Positions 8,830 to 18,703 of a stretch of 64,000 nucleotides of DNA are shown in pieces. The notes below the pieces were generated by a model. That model worked only from the letters and a program-made list of their open reading frames with translations, made no database searches and had not been told where the DNA came from. The stretch's first letter is position 1; every line of letters starts with the position of its first letter. Position numbers and translations under genes: made by a program. Source of the stretch: Halalkalicoccus subterraneus (GTDB lineage Archaea; Halobacteriota; Halobacteria; Halobacteriales; Halalkalicoccaceae); NCBI RefSeq assembly GCF_003697815.1, contig NZ_RDQG01000078.1, forward strand, positions 1 through 64,000, read 5' to 3'.

Positions 8830-9429
8830 CTATTCATCGGCTGCCTGTCTGAAGGACTCGTACTGGGCGCTGATCTCCTTCGCGCATGACGAGCAACAGA
8901 CGTGATACAGATCCCCTGACTCAACTTTAACTGTCTCTCCATCTCCCGAAATCGAATTTCCACAGATCGAACATTCGATGTTGAGACCAGTAGTCCCGAA
9001 CTGTGGTTTCCACGACGATTCGAGGACAGACACAACGTGATAGTCGCTCACCTGCTCGCTAGACAACACATCAGCAAATAGCGCTTGGACGTCGGACGGT
9101 GGAAGCACTGCTTTAGCGACAACTGTCGAATCGACCGTATAGAAGGCGTGTTCGATGCCGTCAATTTCCTGTAGCTGAGAGAAGACGTCGTTTGCGTGAT
9201 CGGGGTGCGTATCGATCGTAACGAGACACTCGTCCTCGTTTGCGAACTTCGTTCGATCCAGCTCGACAGTGAACCGCTGGATGATGCCGAGATCACGCAA
9301 TCGGTCGACACGATTTGAAACGGTTGGTGGAGAGAGCTCTACTTCCTCCGCAATGTCGCGAAACGATCGACGGGCGTCCTCTAGTAACAATTCCAAGATA
9401 ACCGTATCGATTGAATCTAGTTCAACCAT
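8830..9429 (-). CDS. AsnC/Lrp-type regulator with C-terminal TRASH domain
   Basis: A 199-residue protein. An N-terminal winged HTH of the AsnC type ('DSIDTVILELLLEDARRSFR', 'LSPPTVSNRVDRLRDLGII', residues 5-55) is followed by a middle domain and a C-terminal TRASH-type metal site: 'CSICGNSI' then 'CCSSCAKE'. In haloarchaea and Sulfolobales such proteins control copper ATPase and chaperone genes on metal binding. It lies downstream of copA on the same strand. It shares its layout with the second regulator at 12261-12860 but is clearly diverged, so the two may sense different levels or metals. Confidence 0.88.
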   Translation of the reverse strand: MVELDSIDTVILELLLEDARRSFRDIAEEVELSPPTVSNRVDRLRDLGIIQRFTVELDRTKFANEDECLVTIDTHPDHANDVFSQLQEIDGIEHAFYTVDSTVVAKAVLPPSDVQALFADVLSSEQVSDYHVVSVLESSWKPQFGTTGLNIECSICGNSISGDGETVKVESGDLYHVCCSSCAKEISAQYESFRQAADE

Positions 9430-9548
9430 AAGTCCAAGAACGGGCTAGAGCGTTTTCTGGCTACTGCTATTGAATACGACAACGATGAAACCCGGACCTC
9501 ACCTCATACATCATGCGGAACGATGCATATCAGTCGAATAGATGACGT

Positions 9549-12152
9549 TCAGCGGAGGCGGCCGAGCAGCTTATAGTCGTGATCAGGGGTGTACCGCCGG
9601 AACAGCAGGCTGTTCGACAGTACCGACACGCTCGAGAACGCCATCGCACCGGCCGCCAGCACCGGTTGGAGTAGGCCCAGCGACGCCAATGGGATCATCG
9701 CCGTGTTGTAGCCGAGTGCCCACACGAGGTTCTGCTTGATTTTCGCGAGTGTCGCGTCCGAGATGCGGATCGCCTTCACGACGTCAACTGGATCATCGCG
9801 CATCAACGTGACGTCGGCAGCCTCGATTGCGACGTCCGTGCCCGATCCGATGGCAGTCCCGACGTAGGCGACGGCGAGCGCTGGCGCGTCGTTGACGCCG
9901 TCGCCCACCATCATTGCCTTGCGCCCTTCGTCCTGAATAGCCTCAACGGCGTCGGACTTGTCCTCGGGGAGGACCTCTGCATTAACGTTCTCAGGGTTGA
10001 TACCGACCTGCTTGGCGACCGCGCGGGCGGTCCGCTCGTTGTCACCGGTGATCATCATCACGTCGACGCCACGTTCCTGCAGTTGGCTTACAGCGTCCTT
10101 CGCGCTCTCCTTGACCGTGTCGGCGTCGGCAACTACGCCTACGAGTTCACCCTCGTAGGCAACCAGCATCGCCGTCTTCCCTTCGTTCTCGAGGCGCTCC
10201 ATTGTCTCTTGGGCGGGCGAAGGGTCAATCCCGTTGTCGTTGAGGAGTTTCCGATTGCCGACCAACACTTCTGCACTATCGACAGTCGCTTTAATACCAT
10301 GTCCCGGGACGTTCTCGAAGTCGTCGGGGTCGGTCACGTCGAGACCGCGATCGGTGGCACCATCTACGATAGCACGGGCGAGGGGGTGTTCGCTCCCGCT
10401 CTCAGCGGTAGCCGCAAGTCGAAGCACATCGTCCTCGCTAAGGCGCTCACGTGTAGTTAGTTGACCCCCATCAGCAGCGGGATCCCCGCCGTCCGCGACG
10501 GGCTGGCCGTCGTCACTAAACACAACGACATCGGTCAGCTCCATCTCGCCTTTTGTAAGCGTCCCTGTCTTGTCGAAGACGACGGTGTCGACGTCTTTCG
10601 CGCGCTCAAGGACGTCGCCGCCCTTGAACAGGACACCGTTTTGTGCACCGAGGGTCGTCCCGACCATCGTTGCTGCAGGTGTTGCCAACCCAAGCGCACA
10701 GGGGCAGGCAATCAGTACGGCCGACGCGAATACGATGATGGCAAACTCGAAGACCGATACGCCACCAGCGGCAATCGGGCCACCTGCGACGAGACCCCAT
10801 AGCGGGAGCACATCGACGAAGCTGGCGAGAGTTTCGGGGAACAAGTACCAGACAACGCCCCACAGCAGAGCATTCAGGATGACCGCAGGCACGAAGTACG
10901 CCGAAATGTGGTCGGCGAGATTCTGGATGTCAGGCTGGCGTGACTGTGCTTCCTTCACCGTTTGCACGATCTGCTGGAGCGCCGTGTCCTTCCCGACTTT
11001 TGTCGCCTCAACGATGAGAACACCGTTCTCGTTGATCGTAGAACCGACAACTTCGTCGCCCTCGTTTTTCTCAACGGGGACGGACTCGCCAGTAACCATC
11101 GACTCATCGACTGCGCTCTGACCATCGACGACGACACCGTCCGTTGGTATCTGTTCACCAGGGCGGACCTTCATCCGGTCGCTAACCTCAACCTCTTCGA
11201 GCGGGATTTCTTCCTCGTTCCCCTCTTCATTGATGACAGTAGCCGTCTCGGCCTCCATCTCCAGCAGCGTCCGGAGCGCCTCGCCGGCCTGCCCCTTCGA
11301 GCGGGCCTCGAGGTAGTTGCCGAGTGTGATGAACACGAGGATGAACGCCGCCGTATCGAAGTACAGCCCACCAGCGATCATCCCGAGCAAGACCGCCACG
11401 GAGTAGACGTACGCAGTGGTCGAGCCCAGCGCGATCAGCACGTCCATATTGGCACGGCCGTTCTTCACGAGCGCCTTGTAGGAGTTCTTGTAGAATGGCC
11501 GCCCGAGCACCAGCTGGACGGGTGTCGCCAGCGCGAACGCGACCCATCCGGACGGAAGGCCGAAGAGTTCGTCTCCAATGAGCCCGAGCTCCAGCAGGTG
11601 GTCGGCCATGAACACCAGCAGGGGCAGGGACAGTACGGCGCCGAACAATGTCAGCTGAAGCTGCCGATGGGTCTCTTCTTGTCGAGCGGCCTCTCGGGCA
11701 TCGCCTCCGGAGCCATCATCGGTTTCAACGTTCTCGCGGACGGGCGAGTAGCCTGCCTCCTCAATGGCATTGTAGAAGTCCGTGAGGGTCGCCTCAGATG
11801 GGTTGTACGTGACCTGTGCCTCATCAGTTGCGAAGTTGACGTTGGCCGCGACGACACTCGGCGTACGTTCGAGTGCGTCCTGCACCGTCTCCGAGCAGTT
11901 CGCACACGACATGTCCGTAATGCCGATCGTCACCGAATCCGTGACCGGCGTGTATCCAGCCTCCTCAATGGCGTCGAAGATTCGAGCGAGTGAGATCTCG
12001 TCCGGATCGTACTCGACGCTCCCCTCGTCGGTCGCGTAATTGATGTTCGCGTCTGAGACGCCATCTAAGGATGTGACAGCGTCGGCGATGGTCTGCGAAC
12101 AGTTCGCGCAGCTCATCCCCCGGATGTCGATTTGGCTTCGGCGCTGACTCAT
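9549..12152 (-). CDS. copA: Copper-translocating P1B-type ATPase
   Basis: An 867-residue ATPase exporting Cu(I) from the cytosol. Two N-terminal HMA domains carry GMSCANC (residues 12-18) and DMSCANC (about 83-89). The eight-helix core follows with the metal motif CPCALG (about 480), phosphorylation motif DKTGTLT (about 525), the P1B 'SEHPLA' with its nucleotide-binding His, and [10 protein letters not shown] near the C-terminal third. All catalytic motifs are intact. Its upstream neighbour is the AsnC-TRASH regulator at 12261-12860, separated by about 110 bp, and a CopZ-like chaperone gene diverges beyond that. Copper-responsive control by one or both TRASH regulators is likely. Confidence 0.97.
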   Translation of the reverse strand: MSQRRSQIDIRGMSCANCSQTIADAVTSLDGVSDANINYATDEGSVEYDPDEISLARIFDAIEEAGYTPVTDSVTIGITDMSCANCSETVQDALERTPSVVAANVNFATDEAQVTYNPSEATLTDFYNAIEEAGYSPVRENVETDDGSGGDAREAARQEETHRQLQLTLFGAVLSLPLLVFMADHLLELGLIGDELFGLPSGWVAFALATPVQLVLGRPFYKNSYKALVKNGRANMDVLIALGSTTAYVYSVAVLLGMIAGGLYFDTAAFILVFITLGNYLEARSKGQAGEALRTLLEMEAETATVINEEGNEEEIPLEEVEVSDRMKVRPGEQIPTDGVVVDGQSAVDESMVTGESVPVEKNEGDEVVGSTINENGVLIVEATKVGKDTALQQIVQTVKEAQSRQPDIQNLADHISAYFVPAVILNALLWGVVWYLFPETLASFVDVLPLWGLVAGGPIAAGGVSVFEFAIIVFASAVLIACPCALGLATPAATMVGTTLGAQNGVLFKGGDVLERAKDVDTVVFDKTGTLTKGEMELTDVVVFSDDGQPVADGGDPAADGGQLTTRERLSEDDVLRLAATAESGSEHPLARAIVDGATDRGLDVTDPDDFENVPGHGIKATVDSAEVLVGNRKLLNDNGIDPSPAQETMERLENEGKTAMLVAYEGELVGVVADADTVKESAKDAVSQLQERGVDVMMITGDNERTARAVAKQVGINPENVNAEVLPEDKSDAVEAIQDEGRKAMMVGDGVNDAPALAVAYVGTAIGSGTDVAIEAADVTLMRDDPVDVVKAIRISDATLAKIKQNLVWALGYNTAMIPLASLGLLQPVLAAGAMAFSSVSVLSNSLLFRRYTPDHDYKLLGRLR

Positions 12153-12260
12153 TAGATACTCATACGGGCCCCTCGTTCAATCGGTTTCCCCTTTCAGGTG
12201 TTCGGTAACAGAGGGTCTGAAGTTTTGAATTCAAAGCGGTCTAGGTAACATTCTCTCGAA

Positions 12261-12860
12261 TCAATCGGCTCCCTGCTGAAGCTGCTCGTATTTTTCCCCG
12301 AATCGAGATTCACACGATGGACAACAGAACTGATACAACTTCCCATCGATGCGGGTCGCTGTCCCTTCGCTGTCGACTGTATTCCCGCATTGGGCACAGG
12401 TAAGCGCGAACTCTGTCCCGCCCAAGTCGGGCGACCAATCAGCGCCTGCCAAGAGCGTCACTCCGAAATCTGTGATTGCTCCGTCTTCAAGTGTGTCGCC
12501 GAGCCAGCTTGCGACGTCGTTGTCCGGAACTCGTGCATAGACAACCAGATCGGCCTCGGCCGTGGTGAACACGTGTTCGACCGCTCCTTCATCAAGAAGG
12601 ACATCTTTGATTGACGCGACACCCGGACCGTTCGAGGCGGCTTCTAGCGTTAACAACACGGGAATCCCCTTCCGGAGTTGCGAGTGATCGACATCCAGCG
12701 TGAACCGATTGATGATGCCTATCTCCTGCAGTCTCGCGACCCGGTCCGACACGGCCGGTGCCGAGAGACCGACGACGTCCGCAATGTTACTGTACGGCTG
12801 ACGAGCGTTCGACATCAGGAGCTGGAGGATTTTGAGGTCGGTTTCGTCAAGGTCGCGCAT
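12261..12860 (-). CDS. AsnC/Lrp-type regulator with C-terminal TRASH domain, second copy
   Basis: A 199-residue protein with an AsnC-type HTH ('LDETDLKILQLLMSNAR', 'LSAPAVSDRVARLQEIGII') and a C-terminal metal site 'CAQCGNTV' plus 'CCPSCESRFG' of the TRASH type. The frame is open up to 13007, but the ATG at 12860 gives the family-typical start and the same length as the sister protein. It lies between copA and a divergent copper chaperone, the usual place for the copper regulator of this locus. The 130-bp divergent gap to 12991 should hold its operator. Confidence 0.9.
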   Translation of the reverse strand: MRDLDETDLKILQLLMSNARQPYSNIADVVGLSAPAVSDRVARLQEIGIINRFTLDVDHSQLRKGIPVLLTLEAASNGPGVASIKDVLLDEGAVEHVFTTAEADLVVYARVPDNDVASWLGDTLEDGAITDFGVTLLAGADWSPDLGGTEFALTCAQCGNTVDSEGTATRIDGKLYQFCCPSCESRFGEKYEQLQQGAD

Positions 12861-12990
12861 AGTGAACCTACGGCGGCAACTGACTAAAGGATCTCGACAA
12901 GGTATGCTTCGTTTCCAAATTTTAGGCCGCCTGTGGCCCACTGTTCGAAGGGAGAATCCGCATAAGAGTGGGGTGCGTACGTACTCGTGT

Positions 12991-13188
12991 ATGTCGACGA
13001 CCATCACCGTTGAGGGAATGACCTGCGGCCACTGTGAACAGACAGTTGAAGAGGCACTTCACGGCGTGTCTGGCGTAACTGATGCCACCGCCGACCGTGA
13101 GGCCGAACAGGCGAAGGTCAATGGCGAAGCTGACGTTACAGCACTCCTCCAAGCCGTTGAAGATACTGGGTACACCGCCCACACCTGA
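12991..13188 (+). CDS. copZ: CopZ-like copper chaperone (single HMA domain)
   Basis: A 65-residue HMA protein: 'TVEGMTCGHCEQTVEEAL' holds the Cu(I)-binding MTCxHC motif at residues 9-14, followed by the ferredoxin-like fold ending 'AVEDTGYTAHT'. It would carry Cu(I) to the N-terminal HMA domains of CopA. The long upstream extension of the frame is an artefact; the ATG at 12991 starts the domain directly. It is divergent from the AsnC-TRASH regulator, with the promoters sharing 130 bp. Confidence 0.93.
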   Translation: MSTTITVEGMTCGHCEQTVEEALHGVSGVTDATADREAEQAKVNGEADVTALLQAVEDTGYTAHT

Positions 13189-13870
13189 GAGCATCGGGAG
13201 CGTTCGCGAATGACCGCCCCCGTTCTCCTCCGACTCCGCTTCTCCCTGATCGTACCACGCAGTATCAGGCCCTATATAAAATAATGCGGAGCGGCTCCAA
13301 TACTCAACCCATAAGTAATCACCCAGACCACGAACACTTCCGGGTCTCTTTGCCGGGAATTCATTCCGAGGGACTTCTCTACTGCTACCGTATTTGCCAG
13401 TTAGAAGCAGATAAAGGGATACGAGCGACAGTTCTCTCATCCGCCACGAAGCTATCTCACTCATCTGAGCACGCGAACCACGACCGAATGGGCGAGACCA
13501 CCACGGAACCCAGAAATACCGACGAACACACACACATCACGATTACGAAGCCGAGTCCGGACATAGTCAGACCGAGACCAACCACGCCATACTAGAGGAG
13601 TTGAACACGTTCATGACGCACACGACCACGCTGCACACGGTCACGAAAGAGGCCCGCACGATGATCATCTAGCCGGCGTAGCCACCGTTACCTCTCCTGA
13701 CTAGCGATTGAGAATCAACCGAAACGGAGCGTTTCGCTACTGTTACAAGGCGATCTGTGACCGCGAACAACGAGAGGGTAACTGGCTGGTTCCGGACCCG
13801 GGGATAGTTTCGTGGACTACGATTCCTATTGGTTCCAGTGGCTAACGGCCGTGGTGGCTTACTATACGAA
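13189..13870. other. Decayed stretch with a His-rich coding remnant
   Basis: No intact gene. At 13612-13704 (+) one frame reads HDAHDHAAHGHE, then HDDHLAGVATVTSPD, then stop. This resembles the His-rich N-terminal end of a metal-related or MoaB-like haloarchaeal protein, and is too short to name. The rest shows short frames only. Confidence 0.4.
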
Positions 13871-14794
13871 TTAGAAGAATAGTGCCGGGATCGTATTCCG
13901 GAAGATGTTGAGCGAGATAATGAACAGAAGCGCGATGACGAACCACGTGAATTTTTGCTCGTCGATCTCGAGACGCCGCAAGTAAGTGCCAAGCAACAAG
14001 CCGACGATCGTGATGACGGCGATAGTCGACCCGAGCCAAAGCCGATACGGCGTCATCAGGTCGGTAAAGAACGTCATTACCACGAGACGAGTGGCGAAAA
14101 TCGTCCCTAGCGTCATCGACAGTCCGCCAATGTACCGTTCCGCATCGCGTTCGAACGTATGGAAATACGCCGGGAGAACCGGACCGAGATTCGCGGCGGC
14201 GAGTAAGAACCCCTCGATGAGTCCAATACCACCGAGTGCGACAGGATGGTGGGCTTCCTCAATAACGACGAAGTTCTGAATCACTTGAAATAGCACGTAG
14301 CCGAGGACAATGAGCCCGATAAGAAATGGGACAATTGGGCCGGTGCTAAACCACGAGAGAAAGGCTACACCAATGATAGTGCCAACAATAGCGAGGCTCA
14401 GTAATGGCCACTCTTCGCGGGCGAACTCGACACCGGTCCCCGTTTCACCCATTTGGAACACGTTTACCATCAGTGGCGGGACCGCGAGAACGACAACTGT
14501 GAGCGTCGGGTCAATGACGCTCGCGAAGACGGGTGTTACGATCAACGAAAACCCGAACCCAAGCATACCCATGACCGTCCCGGCGAGGATCGCAACGCCG
14601 ACAAACAGGACGAGGAGTCCGACTGAGACGTCCGATTGAATTCCCTGTGTAATGTTCTCTATACCGGGAAAGAATACGAGTGATGCTGTGATAACGGCGA
14701 GCGTCGCACCCGTCATCAATACCTCTCGGTAGCGGAAATCCAGCAGATTCGCAATGAACTGATCGATGTCTATGTGAGGTTTGCTCGTTCCCAT
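13871..14794 (-). CDS. TauE/SafE-family membrane exporter
   Basis: A 307-residue protein with about eight hydrophobic segments and the family's glycine-rich first repeat ('GTVMGMLGFGFSLIVTPVFA'). TauE/SafE proteins export sulfite, sulfoacetate or other organosulfur anions. The frame extends to 14845 with a TTG; the ATG at 14794 ('MGTSKPHIDIDQ') is preferred. It differs strongly from the second family member at 23542-24537, which sits in the sulfur cluster, so substrates may differ. No operon partner is visible. Confidence 0.8.
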   Translation of the reverse strand: MGTSKPHIDIDQFIANLLDFRYREVLMTGATLAVITASLVFFPGIENITQGIQSDVSVGLLVLFVGVAILAGTVMGMLGFGFSLIVTPVFASVIDPTLTVVVLAVPPLMVNVFQMGETGTGVEFAREEWPLLSLAIVGTIIGVAFLSWFSTGPIVPFLIGLIVLGYVLFQVIQNFVVIEEAHHPVALGGIGLIEGFLLAAANLGPVLPAYFHTFERDAERYIGGLSMTLGTIFATRLVVMTFFTDLMTPYRLWLGSTIAVITIVGLLLGTYLRRLEIDEQKFTWFVIALLFIISLNIFRNTIPALFF

Positions 14795-15398
14795 CGTTTC
14801 TGAATCGAAGAGCGGATCAGTAACGACAACCAACCGCTGCCTCAACAGACGTTACAACGACCGTTGCACATATGTCTCCCCGGTAGCCGGTGAGAATTGT
14901 GCCATAGACGGTCCGATCTCAAATCTGGTAAAGGCTAGCAGAAGCTTGGTATAGAGCGGTATACTCCGGAACAACCGCTTGGCTGCTGTACTGGAAGTCG
15001 GCGAATAGTACCGCTATTAACCGAGTCTCTGCTACGATACTTCGAGAGTTGGAGACTGGCGACACGCTCTTATGATCGTTGGCCAGCACAGCATACTCCT
15101 TCCGGAGGATATCCAGTAGTGTACTCACCGAATCCATCTACTAGCATACACCAGTCGAGCGTACCTTGTGCAACAGTCTCCATTGATCAACGGATCGTTG
15201 CACAAGGGACAACTCGATCAGCAATTCCACTGAACACGTCGATTCCACGCTCTATCTAACCCATGCTTGAGAGAGGATCTCATCGAATTCAATCGGCACC
15301 GGATCGTCCAAATGGGCCGCTACCAACGTTTCGCGAGGGACCTATGTCGACCCCAGTTTCCCTCAAACGGTAAATCCACAGAGTTCGTTTGGTGATCC
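14795..15398. other. Intergenic stretch with a hairpin repeat
   Basis: Holds hairpin copy 2 (15164-15207). A 72-codon minus-strand frame (14919-15137, MDSVSTLLDILRKEY...) starts 27 bp from the hairpin. Its first 15 residues look like the beginning of a haloarchaeal winged-helix protein, but the rest does not, so it is probably a remnant. Confidence 0.4.
15164..15207. repeat. Dispersed hairpin repeat, copy 2
   Basis: Arms CCTTGTGCAAC (15164-15174) and GTTGCACAAGG (15197-15207), a perfect 11-bp inverted repeat around a 22-base loop. Arms are identical to copy 3 at 42321. The left loop side (agtctccatt) resembles copies 3 and 4. Confidence 0.85.
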
Positions 15399-15671
15399 AT
15401 GGTATCAGAACCGACCGAGGACAAGGTACAGGTATGGCTCGTTGAACGCGGCTACAACAATCGAGATCTGATTATCCTCAAATACGCAACATCAAGTGGA
15501 GAGCGAGTTTTTCAGAAAGAGGTCGCCTCACAAGCCTTGGACACGGTAACCGCTGCCAGGGATGTTGCTCCTGACAATCTCGCCTCCGTTGATGAACCGG
15601 AAACCCAGGAACGATATGCCACTGAAGTCGAGCGAATGAAAGAGAAACACGAACCGGATGATCCAGTGTGA
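15399..15671 (+). CDS. Small acidic haloarchaeal protein of unknown function
   Basis: A 90-residue protein starting at an ATG preceded by 'gatcc'. The central part reads 'VQVWLVERGYNNRDLIILKY' and then 'GERVFQKEVA', with a C-terminal Glu/Asp/Pro-rich tail. It is acidic and compact, in line with real haloarchaeal small proteins, but I cannot name the family. It has no close neighbours on its strand: a 5'-truncated rhodanese follows 230 bp later. Confidence 0.6.
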   Translation: MVSEPTEDKVQVWLVERGYNNRDLIILKYATSSGERVFQKEVASQALDTVTAARDVAPDNLASVDEPETQERYATEVERMKEKHEPDDPV

Positions 15672-15902
15672 TCGCGCTCATCAAATGAAGAGATCAGTAG
15701 TAGTCTGACCAAGCTACCTCGCGCAGTAACTGTTCTATTAATTTCTCGCTGCCAAAGAAAGCGAGAGAGGAGGAATGGTTGAACGCTACCAACAGTAGTA
15801 CATTATCTCTCCCGCTTCAGATGGGATGATGTATTTTAGCTGTATGAAGTTATTTCTGAACAAACGCACCACTGAGTACAGTCGTCGATTAATCAGGGAT
15901 GC

Positions 15903-16245
15903 ATGAGCACAGGAAGTCCGGAAACTGCCCAGCGTGCTGGTCACGTCCCCGATGCAGAAAACATCACGTGGAGCGAGAATCTCTATGATGACGGTCAGTT
16001 CAAGAGTCGTGACGAGCTCGAAGAAATGTACGGGGGACTACGATATCACCGCCAATAATGGCGTCATCACATACTGTCGTATCGGTGAACGCTCGTCGAT
16101 CACGTGGTTTACGCTCCACGAACTGCTGGGCTTCGAGGACGTTCGTAACTACGAGGGCACGTGGACCGAGTGGGGCAATCTCATCCGGTCGCCTGTCGAG
16201 GTTGAAACTGATGATCCAGCGACCCGCACAACGAAGGGTAGATGA
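15903..16245 (+). pseudogene. Thiosulfate sulfurtransferase (rhodanese), C-terminal domain only, frameshifted
   Basis: The frame from 15903 reads '[17 protein letters not shown]' and '[10 protein letters not shown]', the second rhodanese domain of haloarchaeal thiosulfate sulfurtransferases. An extra G in the run near 16032-16036 shifts the frame. The next frame continues '[16 protein letters not shown]', holding the active-site Cys loop CRIGERS, and '[17 protein letters not shown]'. The first rhodanese domain is missing altogether. The gene is therefore 5'-truncated and frameshifted. Confidence 0.85.
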
Positions 16246-16492
16246 CGTCGTTTTAGGAGTTCACGTCGTAAATTTTGATTACTGAGAAGATCTCAAGCTG
16301 TAGAGAAAAATTGGGAATAAAGACACAACAGCAGTGTTCTGTCGCTCTTCTGATCCAACAACTACATGAGTAGTACATAGTAGATAGGAGCCATTTCGTA
16401 GCGGATCGATCACTCCCAAAAGGATATAGTAGAGCACAGTGCACCGGCAAAGAGAGAAAGTATAGTGGTGCCAACTTAGTGATACCGAGCAC

Positions 16493-17386
16493 ATGAAACG
16501 GCCTGCAATCGAGCGATACCAGAATGTGCTTTTCATTCTAGGGGCTGTCTGTGTAGGCATTGTTGCTCCTTCTTTCGAATCCTACACAGCGCCATTGATC
16601 ACTCCACTCGTGATTTTTTTGGTGTTTACCTCTCTCCAAGGACTCCAGCCTGGAGAAATTGATTTTTCGTCCTATGCTATTCTTGTTGCACTCTCGCTGG
16701 GTATCTCTTATGTCCTGTTACCGGTCGGTGGGATCCATCTCGTCGAATTCATGCTAGCTGATAGTGCTATCGTTGGGTTTGCGATCGCGCTGTCAGTTCC
16801 GACGACAGCTGGAAGCGCGATCGTGTGGACGCGGTTAGCTCGCGGTGATGTTCAGCTAGCGACGACTATCTCACTCGTTTCGCTCACAGTTGCCCCTGTT
16901 GCAACACCGATCGTGCTTACGCAGCTTCTTGGATCACAGATCGCAGTTCCTATTGGCACCCTTCTTTTCGATTTATTGATTATCGTGGGAGGTGGTGCAC
17001 TATTCGCGCTCTGTATTCCAGCTACTCTGTTTTCCACTCGAACACTTGATCGCGGGTCAACACTCGCCATCTTACTGCTTATCTATACAAGCGTCGCAAG
17101 CATCGATGTGACAGCTATCGCGGGCTGGCACCTTCTTAGGATCGGTGGTGTTTCAATACTTTTAGTTGGCCTTGGGCTGTGTCTCTCTATTCTCTTCGAA
17201 CGGAGCTTCAATATTTCTCGCCATCAAACGTTCCCCCTCTTCTTTGCGAGTAGTTTGAAAAATATCGGCATCGCACTCCTCATTGCACTCGCATTCGACG
17301 ACTCACTGGTGGTATTGTCTATTATCGTCTACTATATTATTCAGCAACTATCCGGTGCAGCAATTGCAGATGCAACTGTTTCATGA
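16493..17386 (+). CDS. Bile acid:sodium symporter-family transporter
   Basis: A 297-residue protein of nine to ten hydrophobic helices, with the family's broken-helix signatures: 'ALSVPTTAGSAIVWTRLARG' near residue 105 and 'FASSLKNIGIALLIALAF' near residue 250. Members of the SBF/BART superfamily move bile acids, pantoate, arsenite or other organic anions by sodium symport; the substrate cannot be told here. The base composition is more AT-rich than most genes in the window. It stands alone between a rhodanese remnant and the convergent EamA gene. Confidence 0.8.
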   Translation: MKRPAIERYQNVLFILGAVCVGIVAPSFESYTAPLITPLVIFLVFTSLQGLQPGEIDFSSYAILVALSLGISYVLLPVGGIHLVEFMLADSAIVGFAIALSVPTTAGSAIVWTRLARGDVQLATTISLVSLTVAPVATPIVLTQLLGSQIAVPIGTLLFDLLIIVGGGALFALCIPATLFSTRTLDRGSTLAILLLIYTSVASIDVTAIAGWHLLRIGGVSILLVGLGLCLSILFERSFNISRHQTFPLFFASSLKNIGIALLIALAFDDSLVVLSIIVYYIIQQLSGAAIADATVS

Positions 17387-17471
17387 AAAGTATTTTTTCG
17401 AACTAGGGGATCTTAACTATCCGGTTGGCTTTCTCGGTACTCGGCTCCTCCCTTCTGGGTGCTCGTAGGCG

Positions 17472-18410
17472 TCACTCACGGGTGCCGACGCCGACGAAGT
17501 TCCGCCAGAGTCGGAACAGTAGCCGGTATTCAATGAGTACAAATCCTGAGACGATCACAAGAAATCCGACAAAGACACTGGCAGTAACCCGTTGTCTGAA
17601 CAGTAGCCAGCCCAATAGCGCAGCGACAATCGGTTGGATATAAAACGTCAGACTCGCTCGTGACGGACCGATCCGGTCGATAAGCTCGAAATGCACCGTA
17701 TAGAGGATTGCCGTCGCGAGGACTCCCAAGACGAACAACGCATAGACCATCTGGATCGTCCAATCGACAGCGGTCAGCGACGCGCCGAATCGGAGAGCCA
17801 CCGCATGGTTGAACAGACCGGCTAACAGTGCTCCCCAAGCGGTCAGCGTGATTCGGGGCATCGATGGATCGAGGCGCTGGGTCACCACGCTGCCCAGCGC
17901 GAAGACCACAACGCTTGCGAGCATAATACCGACTCCCAGAACCCGCGCTGTCAGGAGGTCCGTTGGGTTCGGATTGGCAACGATGATTGCCCCAATAAAT
18001 CCGAGACCGATCCCAACAGCGTCGGATCGATCGAGGGCCGCCGCTGGGAGGATCAGCACAGCAAAGGCCGTCATCAGCATTGGCATGAGACTATAGGCGA
18101 TCGCCCCAACTGCACTACTGACGTGCTGTTGGCCGGTCAACAGTAGCGTGTTCGTCAACCCCAGAGTGAAGACGCCAGTTAGGGCCACTCCGATGAGATC
18201 GCGGCGGGTTTGAGGAAGCCAATACTCGTACTGGAAGGCGACGATCGGGACCAATAGCAAGCCCGCGACATCGAGGCGGAGGGCAGCGAGGACGAGTGGC
18301 GGAGCATATGGCAGGCCCATCTTCGAGCCAACAAACACGAGTGCCCCAACCACGCAGTACACCCCGAATAGGCCGGCATTCTGTTGATGTGATCGGAGAG
18401 TTAAGCGCAC
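17472..18410 (-). CDS. EamA-family (DMT superfamily) transporter
   Basis: A 312-residue protein with ten predicted membrane helices in two EamA repeats. The first starts 'FGVYCVVGALVFVGSKMGLP' and the second 'LGVGIMLASVVVFALGSVVT'. 'RASLTFYIQPIVAALLGWLL' near the C-terminus is the typical family end. EamA proteins export amino acids, nucleotides or other metabolites; the substrate is unknown. A Bat-type regulator gene lies about 290 bp upstream on the same strand and could control it. Confidence 0.88.
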   Translation of the reverse strand: MRLTLRSHQQNAGLFGVYCVVGALVFVGSKMGLPYAPPLVLAALRLDVAGLLLVPIVAFQYEYWLPQTRRDLIGVALTGVFTLGLTNTLLLTGQQHVSSAVGAIAYSLMPMLMTAFAVLILPAAALDRSDAVGIGLGFIGAIIVANPNPTDLLTARVLGVGIMLASVVVFALGSVVTQRLDPSMPRITLTAWGALLAGLFNHAVALRFGASLTAVDWTIQMVYALFVLGVLATAILYTVHFELIDRIGPSRASLTFYIQPIVAALLGWLLFRQRVTASVFVGFLVIVSGFVLIEYRLLFRLWRNFVGVGTRE

Positions 18411-18703
18411 CTATATTCCTCTGACAAGGCAGGGTGGCTGCTAGACTCTCGGTCAACTCTGACAGCCCAGAAGTTTAGTCGGCGACCCCATTTCAGTGTA
18501 TACTGGTGCGGAGAGATTCGCCACAGGTTCAATAGCGATACCATGTATGATCTATGGGCACGATAGTCTATAACACTGAGTTCGTATTGTTGTAAACGAG
18601 GGTCGAGACCGAGTTCATTGGCGCGGAGCCATTGACATGGTACTGACCATTGGTCACTACTATCAGCGCGAAATCAGTGGGCACACTGACGAACTCAATA
18701 CCG

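Noticed and set aside
10962-11993. 343-codon frame antisense to copA
   Set aside because: Shadow frame: copA motifs on the other strand are complete.
14919-15137. 72-codon minus-strand frame beginning MDSVSTLLDILRKEY
   Set aside because: The first residues resemble a winged-helix protein start but the remainder does not; kept only as a note in the intergenic entry.
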